In this document: positions 1-7,139 of the stretch, piece after piece
Numbering within the stretch: the first letter of the stretch is position 1
Layout of the letters: every line of letters begins with the position of its first letter
Assembly: GCA_963789565.1 (NCBI GenBank)
Contig: CAWBKX010000002.1
Coordinates: 3,100,001 to 3,164,000 of the forward strand
Length of the DNA: 64,000 nucleotides
From: CALAGB01 sp963789565
Lineage (GTDB): Bacteria; Chloroflexota; Chloroflexia; Thermomicrobiales; Thermomicrobiaceae
Direction: 5' to 3'
Made by a program: the position numbers and the translations under genes
Notes under the pieces: generated by a model
What the model saw: only the letters and a program-made list of their open reading frames with translations
Databases searched by the model: none
Told to the model about the DNA's origin: nothing

Positions 1-116
1 TTGAAGAACATCACTTCGATGGAGAACGTGCGCAAACCATTGTCGCGTCAGCGGATGCCGCGCTGAGCCTCGTCTTGGCGCAACTCGCGGAACGCGTGGC
101 CGGCACAGGCAAATGA
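1..116 (+). CDS. CinA/PncC-like nicotinamide-nucleotide amidase, C-terminal end (partial)
   Basis: Reading from base 3, an open frame runs off the left edge and stops at TGA 114-116, leaving the last 37 residues. The tail contains HHFDGERAQTIVASADAALS, which resembles the end of CinA-family amidases (E. coli PncC ends with a HFxGDRExVRxQATxxAL pattern). Those enzymes deamidate nicotinamide mononucleotide in pyridine-nucleotide recycling. Only the final helix is visible and no catalytic residue lies in the window, so the family call rests on one short motif. It precedes the M16 peptidase by about 40 bases on the same strand. Confidence 0.45.
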   Translation, partial: EEHHFDGERAQTIVASADAALSLVLAQLAERVAGTGK

Positions 117-159
117 ACCGGCGCATGAGCGGCCACGTCCCTTGTGCGTCAAACATGAA

Positions 160-1437
160 ATGAGTCAGCAGTTGTACAAGAAGTCAGTATTGCCCAATGG
201 GGTTCGTCTCGTGACGAGTCGCATGGATCACGTTAAATCCGCCAGCCTCATCGTCTACGTCGGAGCTGGATCGCGTCACGAGAGTGACGAGCAGGCGGGC
301 ATCTCGCACTTCCTGGAGCACATGGTCTTCAAGGGAACTGCGCGTCGACCGGATCCGGTTCAGATAACGGAAGAGGTCGAGAGTGTTGGCGGAATGCTCA
401 ACGCCGCGACCAGCCGCGAAAACACCAACTATTGGGTGAAGGTCCCCAGCGCCCATCTGGAACGTGCCTTCGACGTGATCGGTGACATGCTGCGGGGATC
501 GGTATTTGAGCCTGCTGAGATCGACAAAGAGCGCAACGTCATCGTCGAAGAGATCCGCGGTATCGACGACACGCCCGACGATCTAATCCACGACGTCATC
601 GACGAGCTTGTCTGGGGAGGACAGAGCGTTGGGCGAGCGGTCATTGGTTCAGAGGGGACGGTGCGCCGCATGACGCGGCAGCAGTTGGTCGACTACCTCC
701 AGGCCCAATACCGTCCTGACCGCATCGTTGTCTCGGCGGCGGGGGATGTCGACCATGAGCATGTGCTGGAGCTGACCTCACGATATTTTGGCGATTTAGC
801 CCCGAGCAACGTCGATACGTTCGTGCCCGCGCGTTGTGGGCAAGAGAGCCCGCGCGCCAAACTTGTTCAGCGACCGACCAACGAAGCCCATCTGTGCCTC
901 GGACTTCCGGCACTCCCCTACACCGATGAGCGGCGCTACACGCAGGACATGATTGACGCCATCTTGAGCTCGGGCATGAGCTCAAGGTTGTTCCGTGAGA
1001 TTCGCGAGCGCATGGGCCTGGCGTATGAGGTCTACTCCTATTTTCGGGAGTACGCCGACGTAGGTCAGGGCGTCGTCTACGCGGGCATCGATCCGCAGCG
1101 CACGACTGAGACGGTCCGCGCGGTATTGCGAGAGTTCAACAAGCTGCGCAACGAGCGTGTCCCCGATGAGGAGCTCCATCGCACGAAGGAGCTGCGCAAG
1201 GGCCGCATTGAGATGGGTTTGGAAGACAGCCGCTCCGTTGCCGGGTGGATCGGAAGCCAGGAGTTGATTTTCGGCGACATCCTGACGCCTGAGCAGGTGA
1301 TCGACCAGATCGTGTCGGTCACGAGCGAGGACATCCTTGAACTTTCACGTGAGCTTTTCGTGTCGGAGCATCTCAGTTTGGCGGTTGTTGGGCCGATTGA
1401 ATCTGAGTCCGACCTGCAATCGTTGTTGGAGTTGTAA
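160..1437 (+). CDS. M16 family zinc metallopeptidase (processing-peptidase-like)
   Basis: This is a 425-residue protein with the inverted zinc motif HFLEH about 50 residues from the start (HxxEH: two His zinc ligands and the catalytic Glu), followed by the conserved VGGMLNAATSRENTNYW segment. A further acidic helix, ERNVIVEEI, carries the third zinc ligand expected in M16 enzymes. The C-terminal half is the inactive paired M16 domain with the family's SSRLFREIRERMGLAY motif. Single-chain bacterial members of this size (YmxG/PqqL-like) degrade small peptides and resemble mitochondrial processing peptidase. The frame also opens upstream at a TTG (142), but ATG 160 gives the usual short N-terminus; neither has a strong Shine-Dalgarno. 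A response regulator follows after 14 bases. Confidence 0.9.
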   Translation: MSQQLYKKSVLPNGVRLVTSRMDHVKSASLIVYVGAGSRHESDEQAGISHFLEHMVFKGTARRPDPVQITEEVESVGGMLNAATSRENTNYWVKVPSAHLERAFDVIGDMLRGSVFEPAEIDKERNVIVEEIRGIDDTPDDLIHDVIDELVWGGQSVGRAVIGSEGTVRRMTRQQLVDYLQAQYRPDRIVVSAAGDVDHEHVLELTSRYFGDLAPSNVDTFVPARCGQESPRAKLVQRPTNEAHLCLGLPALPYTDERRYTQDMIDAILSSGMSSRLFREIRERMGLAYEVYSYFREYADVGQGVVYAGIDPQRTTETVRAVLREFNKLRNERVPDEELHRTKELRKGRIEMGLEDSRSVAGWIGSQELIFGDILTPEQVIDQIVSVTSEDILELSRELFVSEHLSLAVVGPIESESDLQSLLEL

Positions 1438-1451
1438 GATTACAGTCAAGT

Positions 1452-2156
1452 ATGGGTGTGAGTAGCCACATTTTAGTCGTCGAGGATGAGCGCTCAATCG
1501 CGTCGTTTCTTCGGCGTGGGTTGAGCTATGAGGGTTATCGTGTCACGGTAGCAGATTCCGGGCGCCAGGCCCTCGAATCGGCGCGTGACGATGCTCCCAA
1601 CCTCGTCATCCTCGACGTCATGCTTCCGGACGGCCTGGACGGCATCGAAGTCTGTCGCAGGCTACGCTCCGCGGGTGATGAGTTCCCGATCCTAATGCTC
1701 ACGGCGCGTGATGAGGTGGCCGACCGTGTTGCGGGCCTCGATGCCGGTGCGGACGACTATCTCGTCAAGCCATTTGCATTCGAGGAGCTGCTGGCTCGCG
1801 TGCGCGCGCTCTTGCGTCGACAGGATCGACGAGACGAGACGAGCGAGGAGACGGTCTATCACTTCGCCGATCTGACGCTCGACACGTCCTCCCGCTTTGC
1901 CTATCGGGACGAACGACGCATCGATCTGACGACGCGAGAATATGAGTTGCTTCTCCTCTTCATTCGCCACCCAAACCAGGTTCTGACTCGTGATCTCATC
2001 ATGGAGCGAATCTGGGGCTATGACTTCCCCGGTGAATCGAACGTGCTCGAGGTCTACATCAGCAATCTACGTAGACAGCTTGAAGCGGGTGACGAGCCCC
2101 GTCTGCTGCAGACTGTTCGAGGCGCGGGTTACGCATTGAGAATGCCCTCCGATTGA
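1452..2156 (+). CDS. OmpR/PhoB-family response regulator
   Basis: This 234-residue protein has an N-terminal receiver domain (about residues 6-118) and a C-terminal winged-helix DNA-binding domain (about 135-230). The receiver shows the acidic pair at E11/D12, the phosphoacceptor Asp in LVILDVMLPD (D55), and the conserved Lys in YLVKPF (K106). The output domain has LTTREYELLLLFIRHPNQVLT and the recognition region ending VRGAGYAL, typical of OmpR/PhoB regulators. The gene ends 12 bases before the histidine kinase, with which it should form a two-component system. The signal sensed cannot be read from the sequence. Confidence 0.93.
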   Translation: MGVSSHILVVEDERSIASFLRRGLSYEGYRVTVADSGRQALESARDDAPNLVILDVMLPDGLDGIEVCRRLRSAGDEFPILMLTARDEVADRVAGLDAGADDYLVKPFAFEELLARVRALLRRQDRRDETSEETVYHFADLTLDTSSRFAYRDERRIDLTTREYELLLLFIRHPNQVLTRDLIMERIWGYDFPGESNVLEVYISNLRRQLEAGDEPRLLQTVRGAGYALRMPSD

Positions 2157-2168
2157 TCGAGGAGACCC

Positions 2169-3642
2169 ATGTCCATCCGTGCTCGCATTGCCATCCTCTC
2201 AGCCTTCCTGACCGCGATCATCCTCGCTGGCATCGCCGTTGGGGTGTATTTCACACTCGAACGATCGATGAACCAGGAGATCGACAGTCGATTGCGGTCG
2301 GTGTATCTCGGTGTGTACAGGGGATCTAAACCCGAAGTTTCGCTGAGTACTGGGCAGTTGACCGGAGTCTTCATTCCCGACCTAGATCCGCTAGCGTCTT
2401 CTGGTCTTTATGTTCAAGTTACGTACCCGTCCGGGAAGGGTTTCGCTAACAGCGTCACAGCAATCTACTGATTACATGCCCGTTCCGCAGGACGTTCTGA
2501 ACGCGAACCTGAATGGAAACTCTCACTACTACACAACCACGTTTCACAATGTTCCTGTCCGAGTCTTGAGCGCACCAATTCCTCCACAAGGTCAGGTTCT
2601 CGGTACGGTTCAGACTGTGCAACCGCTCACTTCAACCCTAAAGACGCTACGTACATTGCGGCTGCTGTTTCTAGCCGGTCTCGGTTTCGGGATTATTGCG
2701 GCGGCCGTGGGCGCGTACGTTCTCTCGGGCAGATCACTCCGTCCGCTCTCACGGATCACGAACACCGCGCGCGGAATTGGTCGGTCGCGAGACCTGAGCG
2801 AGCGCATTGAGACCCCGCGCACTGGTGACGAAGTGCAGGACCTGGCGGAGACGTTTAACGCCATGTTAGATCGGCTCGATGAGGCGTTCACGGCTGAGCG
2901 CCGTTTCGTATCTGACGCCTCGCATGAGCTACGGACTCCCCTCACCGCGCTGCGCGGTAACGCCGAGATCTTGCTGAAGCAGGTTGAGATCGGTGCCTTC
3001 GAAAAAGAGGATGCAATCGAGATCCTTTCCGACATCCGTGACGAATCAGAGCGCATGGGTCGATTGGTGCAAAACCTGCTTACCCTGGCACGAGCCGACG
3101 TCGGTTGGACACCCGAGCTCGACCTTGTGGCGCTCGATCAGATCGCAACAGACGCCTCACGCCTGGCAGTGCGGTTGGCCGGCCGGCACGAGTTCACTTT
3201 CGACATCGACGATGAAGTAGACGTCATGGGCAACTCTGACCAGCTCAAGCAGTTGTTGCTGATCCTGCTCGATAACGCCTTTACCTACACGCCGAACGAG
3301 AGCAAGGTCTCCCTGGCTGTTGAATCCGGAGATGATCTGGCGCGCTTGGTGGTGACGGACACGGGTCCCGGCATCCCATCCGAACAGCTCGAGCGTATCT
3401 TCGATCGCTTTTACCGTGGCGACGCCGCGCGTGACAAACGTGCGGCCGGCGCGGGACTAGGCCTGCCGATCGCGCGCTGGATCGTGGAGTGTCACAACGG
3501 GAAGATCGAGGCCGAGAGCGAGATCGGGCAGGGAACCGCGATTACCGTCACTCTCCCAAGAGCCAAGGGACCTGATCGCGAAGACGTCCGCGCGACATCA
3601 GACGCAATGAGTCAGCCGGCCGCGGTTGGTGTCCGGACCTGA
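2169..3642 (+). CDS. OmpR-partner sensor histidine kinase, frameshifted in the sensor domain
   Basis: The gene starts at ATG 2169 behind GAGGAGACCC. The first frame encodes an N-terminal membrane helix and the start of an extracytoplasmic sensor domain, then stops at 2471. The rest of the protein continues in the +1 frame (open 2410-3642): the end of the sensor domain, a second membrane helix (LLFLAGLGFGIIAAAVGAYVL), HAMP, the HisKA motif SDASHELRTPLTAL, and the ATPase motifs DNAFTYTP, DTGPGIP and GAGLGLPIA. Removing one G from the GGG at 2438-2440 joins both halves as YPSGKVSLTASQQ, a natural sensor sequence. This is therefore a single-base insertion, either a sequencing error or a recent mutation. 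The kinase core is complete. Partner of the regulator just upstream. Confidence 0.85.
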
Positions 3643-3657
3643 GAGCTCGCTCGTGTT

Positions 3658-4545
3658 TCAGGCAAATCGTTTTCCCATTTCGTCGATTTCTGGAAGACCG
3701 ATGATTCCGAGGAACTCGCGGAACCGCGTGGCGGTTTCCAGCCCCCGTTGAGGCGTTCCGTCCGCTTTGATGACCTCAAGAACACGCTGAACGGCGGCTG
3801 TTGCAGCCAGCAACGCGCCCACGGGGAAGATAACCATCCGGAATCCCAACGCTTCGATCTCGCGCAACGGCATCGGTGGTGTTTTGCCGCCCTCCGCCCA
3901 ATTGAATAGAAGCGGAGTATCAGCCAGCGCGCGCGCGACGGTCTCGACTTCCTCGACGGTTTGCGGCGCCTCGACGAAGAGCACGTCGGCACCCGCGTCC
4001 TGATATCGTTTGGCGCGCTCGATCGCTCGTTCGACTCCTTCAACTTCTCGAGCGTCGGTTCGCGCGATGATGACGAACTCGCTGGAACGTCGCGCGGCGA
4101 CTGCCGCTCGGATCTTTCCCGCCATCTCATCTGGGGAAACGAGAGAGCGCCCGGTCATGTGCCCGCAACGCTTGGGTGCCACCTGATCCTCAAGCTGAAC
4201 GCCGGCCACGCCCGCGGCCTCGTATTCGCGCACGGTACGCACGACGTTCAGCGCGTTGCCGTAGCCGGTATCGGCGTCGGCGATGATCGGCACGCTCACT
4301 GCCTGCACCATCCGTCTCGCGCTGTCGACCATTTCACTCATGGTGGCGAGGCCGACGTCCGGTCGCCCGAGCATGGACGCCGCCACGCCGAATCCAGTCA
4401 TGTAAACGGCGGGAAAGCCCGCGGTTTCAATCAGTCGGGCCGAGAGGGCGTCGTAGGCCCCAGGGGCGAGGATTGTCTCCGAACCTGACAGCAGTTCTCG
4501 GAGTCGCTTCGCCCCATCGTTGTGAACGTCCAACAGACCTGACAC
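3658..4545 (-). CDS. Isocitrate lyase/PEP mutase family protein (methylisocitrate lyase-like)
   Basis: A 295-residue TIM-barrel protein of the ICL/PEPM superfamily. It has the Mg-binding segment DADTGYGN near residue 90 and the loop KRCGH at residues 125-129, which carries the catalytic Cys used by isocitrate and methylisocitrate lyases. The spacing and length match short members such as 2-methylisocitrate lyase, oxaloacetate decarboxylase and carboxyphosphonoenolpyruvate mutase. The Cys argues for a lyase cleaving a C-C bond, but substrate cannot be decided from sequence alone. The start is ATG (complement 4543-4545) with GAGAGGATCG upstream. It converges with the kinase gene, 15 bases between the stops. 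Confidence 0.85.
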   Translation of the reverse strand: MSGLLDVHNDGAKRLRELLSGSETILAPGAYDALSARLIETAGFPAVYMTGFGVAASMLGRPDVGLATMSEMVDSARRMVQAVSVPIIADADTGYGNALNVVRTVREYEAAGVAGVQLEDQVAPKRCGHMTGRSLVSPDEMAGKIRAAVAARRSSEFVIIARTDAREVEGVERAIERAKRYQDAGADVLFVEAPQTVEEVETVARALADTPLLFNWAEGGKTPPMPLREIEALGFRMVIFPVGALLAATAAVQRVLEVIKADGTPQRGLETATRFREFLGIIGLPEIDEMGKRFA

Positions 4546-4653
4546 CTTGCGATCCTCTCTCTGATGATGATGAGCCGCATATTCGCACGCTTGCCACCAT
4601 GAGCGGAATCATATCGACTCGCGTGATGTTGCGGAGTGGCGAAGGAGGTGCAG

Positions 4654-5553
4654 GTGGCAGGACCAACGAATGGGAAGAATCCACCGGACCACGAGATGAA
4701 CTTCGGACTCGTTACTGGACAACATTGGCGTAGCTGGCAGGAACTGCAGGAGCAATGGCACTGGGCCGAAGAGACAGGTTGGGACTCAGCCTGGGGATTC
4801 GATCACTTCTTCTCCTTGTATGACGGAGATGCGGGGCCGTGCTTCGATGGTTGGACGCTCCTCGCCGGATTGGCTCCAATTACCTCACGCCTTCAGCTGG
4901 GGCTCATGGTGACGAGCATCACGCATCGTCTGCCGGCGATCCTCGCCAAACAGGCAGTCACCGTCGACGTGATATCGGGTGGTCGCCTGATCCTTGGCGT
5001 GGGCGCAGGCTGGCATGCGCGCGAGCACGAGGCCTTCGGCATCGATTTCCCTTCGCCGGGCGAACGCGTGGATCGATTTGGCGAAGCCATGGAAATTTAT
5101 CGGCGCCTCGAGACGGAGGAACGGGTAACCTTCGAGGGGAACTATTACTCGGTCAAGGATGTGCCCTTCGAGCCCAAACCGGTTGCAGGGCACATTCCGG
5201 TGCTGATTGGTTCCCGCGGCCGCCGCATGATGCGTCACGTGGCGCGATACGCCGATCAGTGGGACGGCGGCGGAACTCCAGAAGAGTTGCTCGCGACAGG
5301 TCGTCAGTTGGACGATCTGTGTCGGGAGATCGGACGAGAGCCGAGTGAAATCCGCTGGGTACTCACCGCTGGTGGGGATGCATTGGAGTCGGTTGACGCC
5401 TTTCGACAGCACGTTCGTTCCTATGCAGAGGTAGGCGTGCGATCTTTCTTCTTCGATTTCCCGCGTGGGAGCGCCACGAAGTCGATGCAGGAGATCGCGG
5501 ATGAGGTCATCCCGGCGCTCAAGGATGAGTTTGACTACGCGCGTTCATCGTGA
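4654..5553 (+). CDS. LLM-class flavin (F420 or FMN)-dependent oxidoreductase
   Basis: A 299-residue luciferase-like TIM-barrel protein. Family hallmarks include the N-terminal strand NFGLVTGQ, AEETGWDSAWGFDHF, GLMVTSITHRLPAILAKQAVTVD, and the phosphate-binding loop SGGRLILGVGAGW. The C-terminal part has PVLIGSRGRRMMRHVARYADQW-type sequence (shown in pieces), common in F420-dependent members from actinobacteria and Chloroflexi. The open frame extends to GTG 4636, but AAGGAGG at 4642-4648 sits five bases before GTG 4654, so 4654 is preferred; ATG 4696 is another candidate. The substrate is unknown. A long hairpin follows the gene. Confidence 0.85.
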   Translation: MAGPTNGKNPPDHEMNFGLVTGQHWRSWQELQEQWHWAEETGWDSAWGFDHFFSLYDGDAGPCFDGWTLLAGLAPITSRLQLGLMVTSITHRLPAILAKQAVTVDVISGGRLILGVGAGWHAREHEAFGIDFPSPGERVDRFGEAMEIYRRLETEERVTFEGNYYSVKDVPFEPKPVAGHIPVLIGSRGRRMMRHVARYADQWDGGGTPEELLATGRQLDDLCREIGREPSEIRWVLTAGGDALESVDAFRQHVRSYAEVGVRSFFFDFPRGSATKSMQEIADEVIPALKDEFDYARSS

Positions 5554-5634
5554 ATCGACCCGAACCTTCGAGCGCTCTTTGGGGCGAGGCGAATTCCGCG
5601 CACGCGGACTATCGCACGGCGGACTGTCAGCTTC

Positions 5635-5695
5635 GATGAGACTAGAACGCACGCTTTGCGGCGAACGAACATCGCCGCTCCGCGTGCGTCTCATG
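5635..5695. terminator. Long hairpin between convergent genes (probable bidirectional terminator)
   Basis: Arms pair in blocks: ATGAG 5636-5640 with CTCAT 5690-5694, ACGCACGC 5647-5654 with GCGTGCGT 5682-5689, and GCGGCGA 5658-5664 with TCGCCGC 5672-5678, leaving a seven-base loop. It lies between the LLM oxidoreductase (+) and the XRE regulator (-), where a shared terminator is expected. There is no clear T-run, so a purely intrinsic mechanism is not certain. Confidence 0.6.
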
Positions 5696-5717
5696 TCGTT
5701 GAATTGTGCGTCTGCTC

Positions 5718-6116
5718 TTAGGCTTTCCCCGGGAAGCCTTGGCCCTCGAGGAAGGTGAGCAGCGCCTTGCGCGCTTCGATGCTCAGACCGAAGATCTCGG
5801 TCCAGACGGCGCTCGGGATCTGCGTGTGTCCGAGTGAGGTCTCAAGCATCTCATCGACTGACTGTGCCTCGCGCTCGGTCTCCACAAAGAAGCCGATGTC
5901 GACGCCGAGCTCTTGTCCTAGTCGGGACAGGAGCGTGAAGGAGGGCACGCTGCGCCCCTTCTCGAGTCTTGACAAATACGAAACGGATATATCCGTTCGT
6001 TGCGCGAGGTCAGAGAGCGAAAGTCCCTGCTGCTGGCGGAGTCGCCGAATGGCCGGGCCAATCCTCTGTCGGACCTCAGTCGCCGAAACGCGGCGTTCCT
6101 GCTGAGCACTCTCCAT
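5718..6116 (-). CDS. XRE-family transcriptional regulator
   Basis: A 132-residue protein with a helix-turn-helix of the Cro/C1 type at about residues 18-76: IRRLRQQQGLSLSDLAQRT followed by ISVSYLSRLEKGRSVPS, the recognition helix pattern of XRE regulators. The C-terminal 55 residues have no recognised domain and may be for dimerisation. Such small regulators control stress, sporulation-like or mobile-element genes; no target is obvious here. It is transcribed away from a 1-kb gene-free region, which may hold its own operator. Confidence 0.85.
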   Translation of the reverse strand: MESAQQERRVSATEVRQRIGPAIRRLRQQQGLSLSDLAQRTDISVSYLSRLEKGRSVPSFTLLSRLGQELGVDIGFFVETEREAQSVDEMLETSLGHTQIPSAVWTEIFGLSIEARKALLTFLEGQGFPGKA

Positions 6117-6635
6117 TAAACGTCCTCTACCCTTTCCACCGCACTTCAGTCTGCCTTCCGAACGCGGTGTAAGCGAGCGAATCGCCAGAGGCGATCATCT
6201 CGATAAAAAGCATGCAACTTGCGTTATGCCTCTTCCGACCGGTCGTGGCTCTGAGCGCTGGGTTCGTGATCGCTCTGCCTGTGAGTTTCTGTTCCAAGGT
6301 GGTCGTACGGTCTGCGACGGTCTCTGTTCGAATCCCTGCGTCGCCAGAAGCTGTGACGAGCCTGGAAGAGGAAGCTAACGATATGTCGTCCGTTGTGACG
6401 ACGGCACCCCAAGAGCGCCTCAAGCGATCGCTGACGATTCTTGACGAAAACCGAACTCCGGGCAGTCAGGATACGTGCGTTCAGTCATCGTCACAGGTCG
6501 CTGGATCGTTTCGATCAAATCGCTCCTATCGCGAACCGCGGCTCGCCAGAGCACGTGTGTTGCCGAGAAGAAGATTGACCAGCTATCGCGCTGAGATTCC
6601 CCGCGTTTGACGATTGTTCGCCCCATCGCATCCCG

Positions 6636-6730
6636 GCGCGGAACTGTCCCCGCAACCTTCCTGTATCGCCCGAGGAACTAGTCCCCGGCACAACTCACCG
6701 GCGTGAAGCTCGGCGGAGCCGATTCGGCTT
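6636..6730. ncRNA. Cluster of GC-rich hairpins, possible structured RNA (family unknown)
   Basis: Within 95 bases there is GCGG/CCGC around 6638-6653, a second arm GGAACTAGTCC at 6674-6684, and AGCCGATTCGGCT at 6717-6729. The strings GGAACTGTCCCCG (6640-6652) and GGAACTAGTCCCCGG (6674-6688) form an imperfect direct repeat about 34 bases apart. The density of pairing in a gene-free region is suggestive of RNA structure, but no known family matches fully and the strand is undecided. Confidence 0.25.
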
Positions 6731-6826
6731 CTACCACCCTCCAGCCCGGCTATTCCGGACGGACCCAACCTTCTATGACATTACCGTATTACGCGTGTTT
6801 TGTAAACATGGTGACGTGGTCAACTT

Positions 6827-6875
6827 GAATTCATTCGCAGGAACAAACTCATTCCGACTTTATGCGAATGAATTC
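6827..6875. repeat. Perfect 13-bp inverted repeat with 23-bp spacer
   Basis: GAATTCATTCGCA at 6827-6839 is matched by its exact reverse complement TGCGAATGAATTC at 6863-6875. Inside the spacer GGAA (6840-6843) can also pair with TTCC (6852-6855). It lies about 265 bases upstream of the gene at 7140 in AT-rich sequence. It could be an operator for a dimeric regulator, a hairpin in a leader, or the remains of a mobile element. Confidence 0.6.
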
Positions 6876-7139
6876 TCCACCTCGCAAGCAGTACAGTTGT
6901 GTCATTATGGCAAGGCCGTCACGCAATGCGCGCGGACTCGTGACGTTTGGCACTCCATCGCGGAATTGCCAGCGTAATTCTACTCTCTGTGCTCAAGCAA
7001 CAACACTGCGATAGAGATATTGCCGGTCTACGTCGGTGGACCTGTGACAGATTCGATGACGAAGAATGGTTAATGAACGACAGGCAAGAGAGAGCGTCAG
7101 TCAATTGGTTTCGCTCCTACTTGCCATGGCGCACACCGC

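Larger units (their letters stand above)
6117..7139. other. Gene-free stretch of about 1 kb with two structured segments
   Basis: No frame here has homology I recognise or the codon bias of neighbouring genes; the short open frames disagree between strands. Two features stand out: a cluster of GC-rich hairpins at about 6636-6730 and a perfect 13-bp inverted repeat at 6827-6875, both listed separately. Base composition shifts from GC-rich to clearly AT-rich after about 6780. It may be a decayed gene, a non-coding RNA locus, or the leader of the membrane protein gene that starts at 7140. Confidence 0.6.

Noticed and set aside
6318..6350. tRNA T-loop-like string TGTTCGAATCCC
   Set aside because: The flanking bases do not form a five-pair T-stem and no acceptor or anticodon arms can be built around it.
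6636..6700. Possible cobalamin riboswitch (CTGTCCCCGCAAC resembles the conserved core)
   Set aside because: The upstream GGTGxAAxTCC part and the downstream AGCCAGGAGACC box are both missing on either strand, so only a fragment matches.
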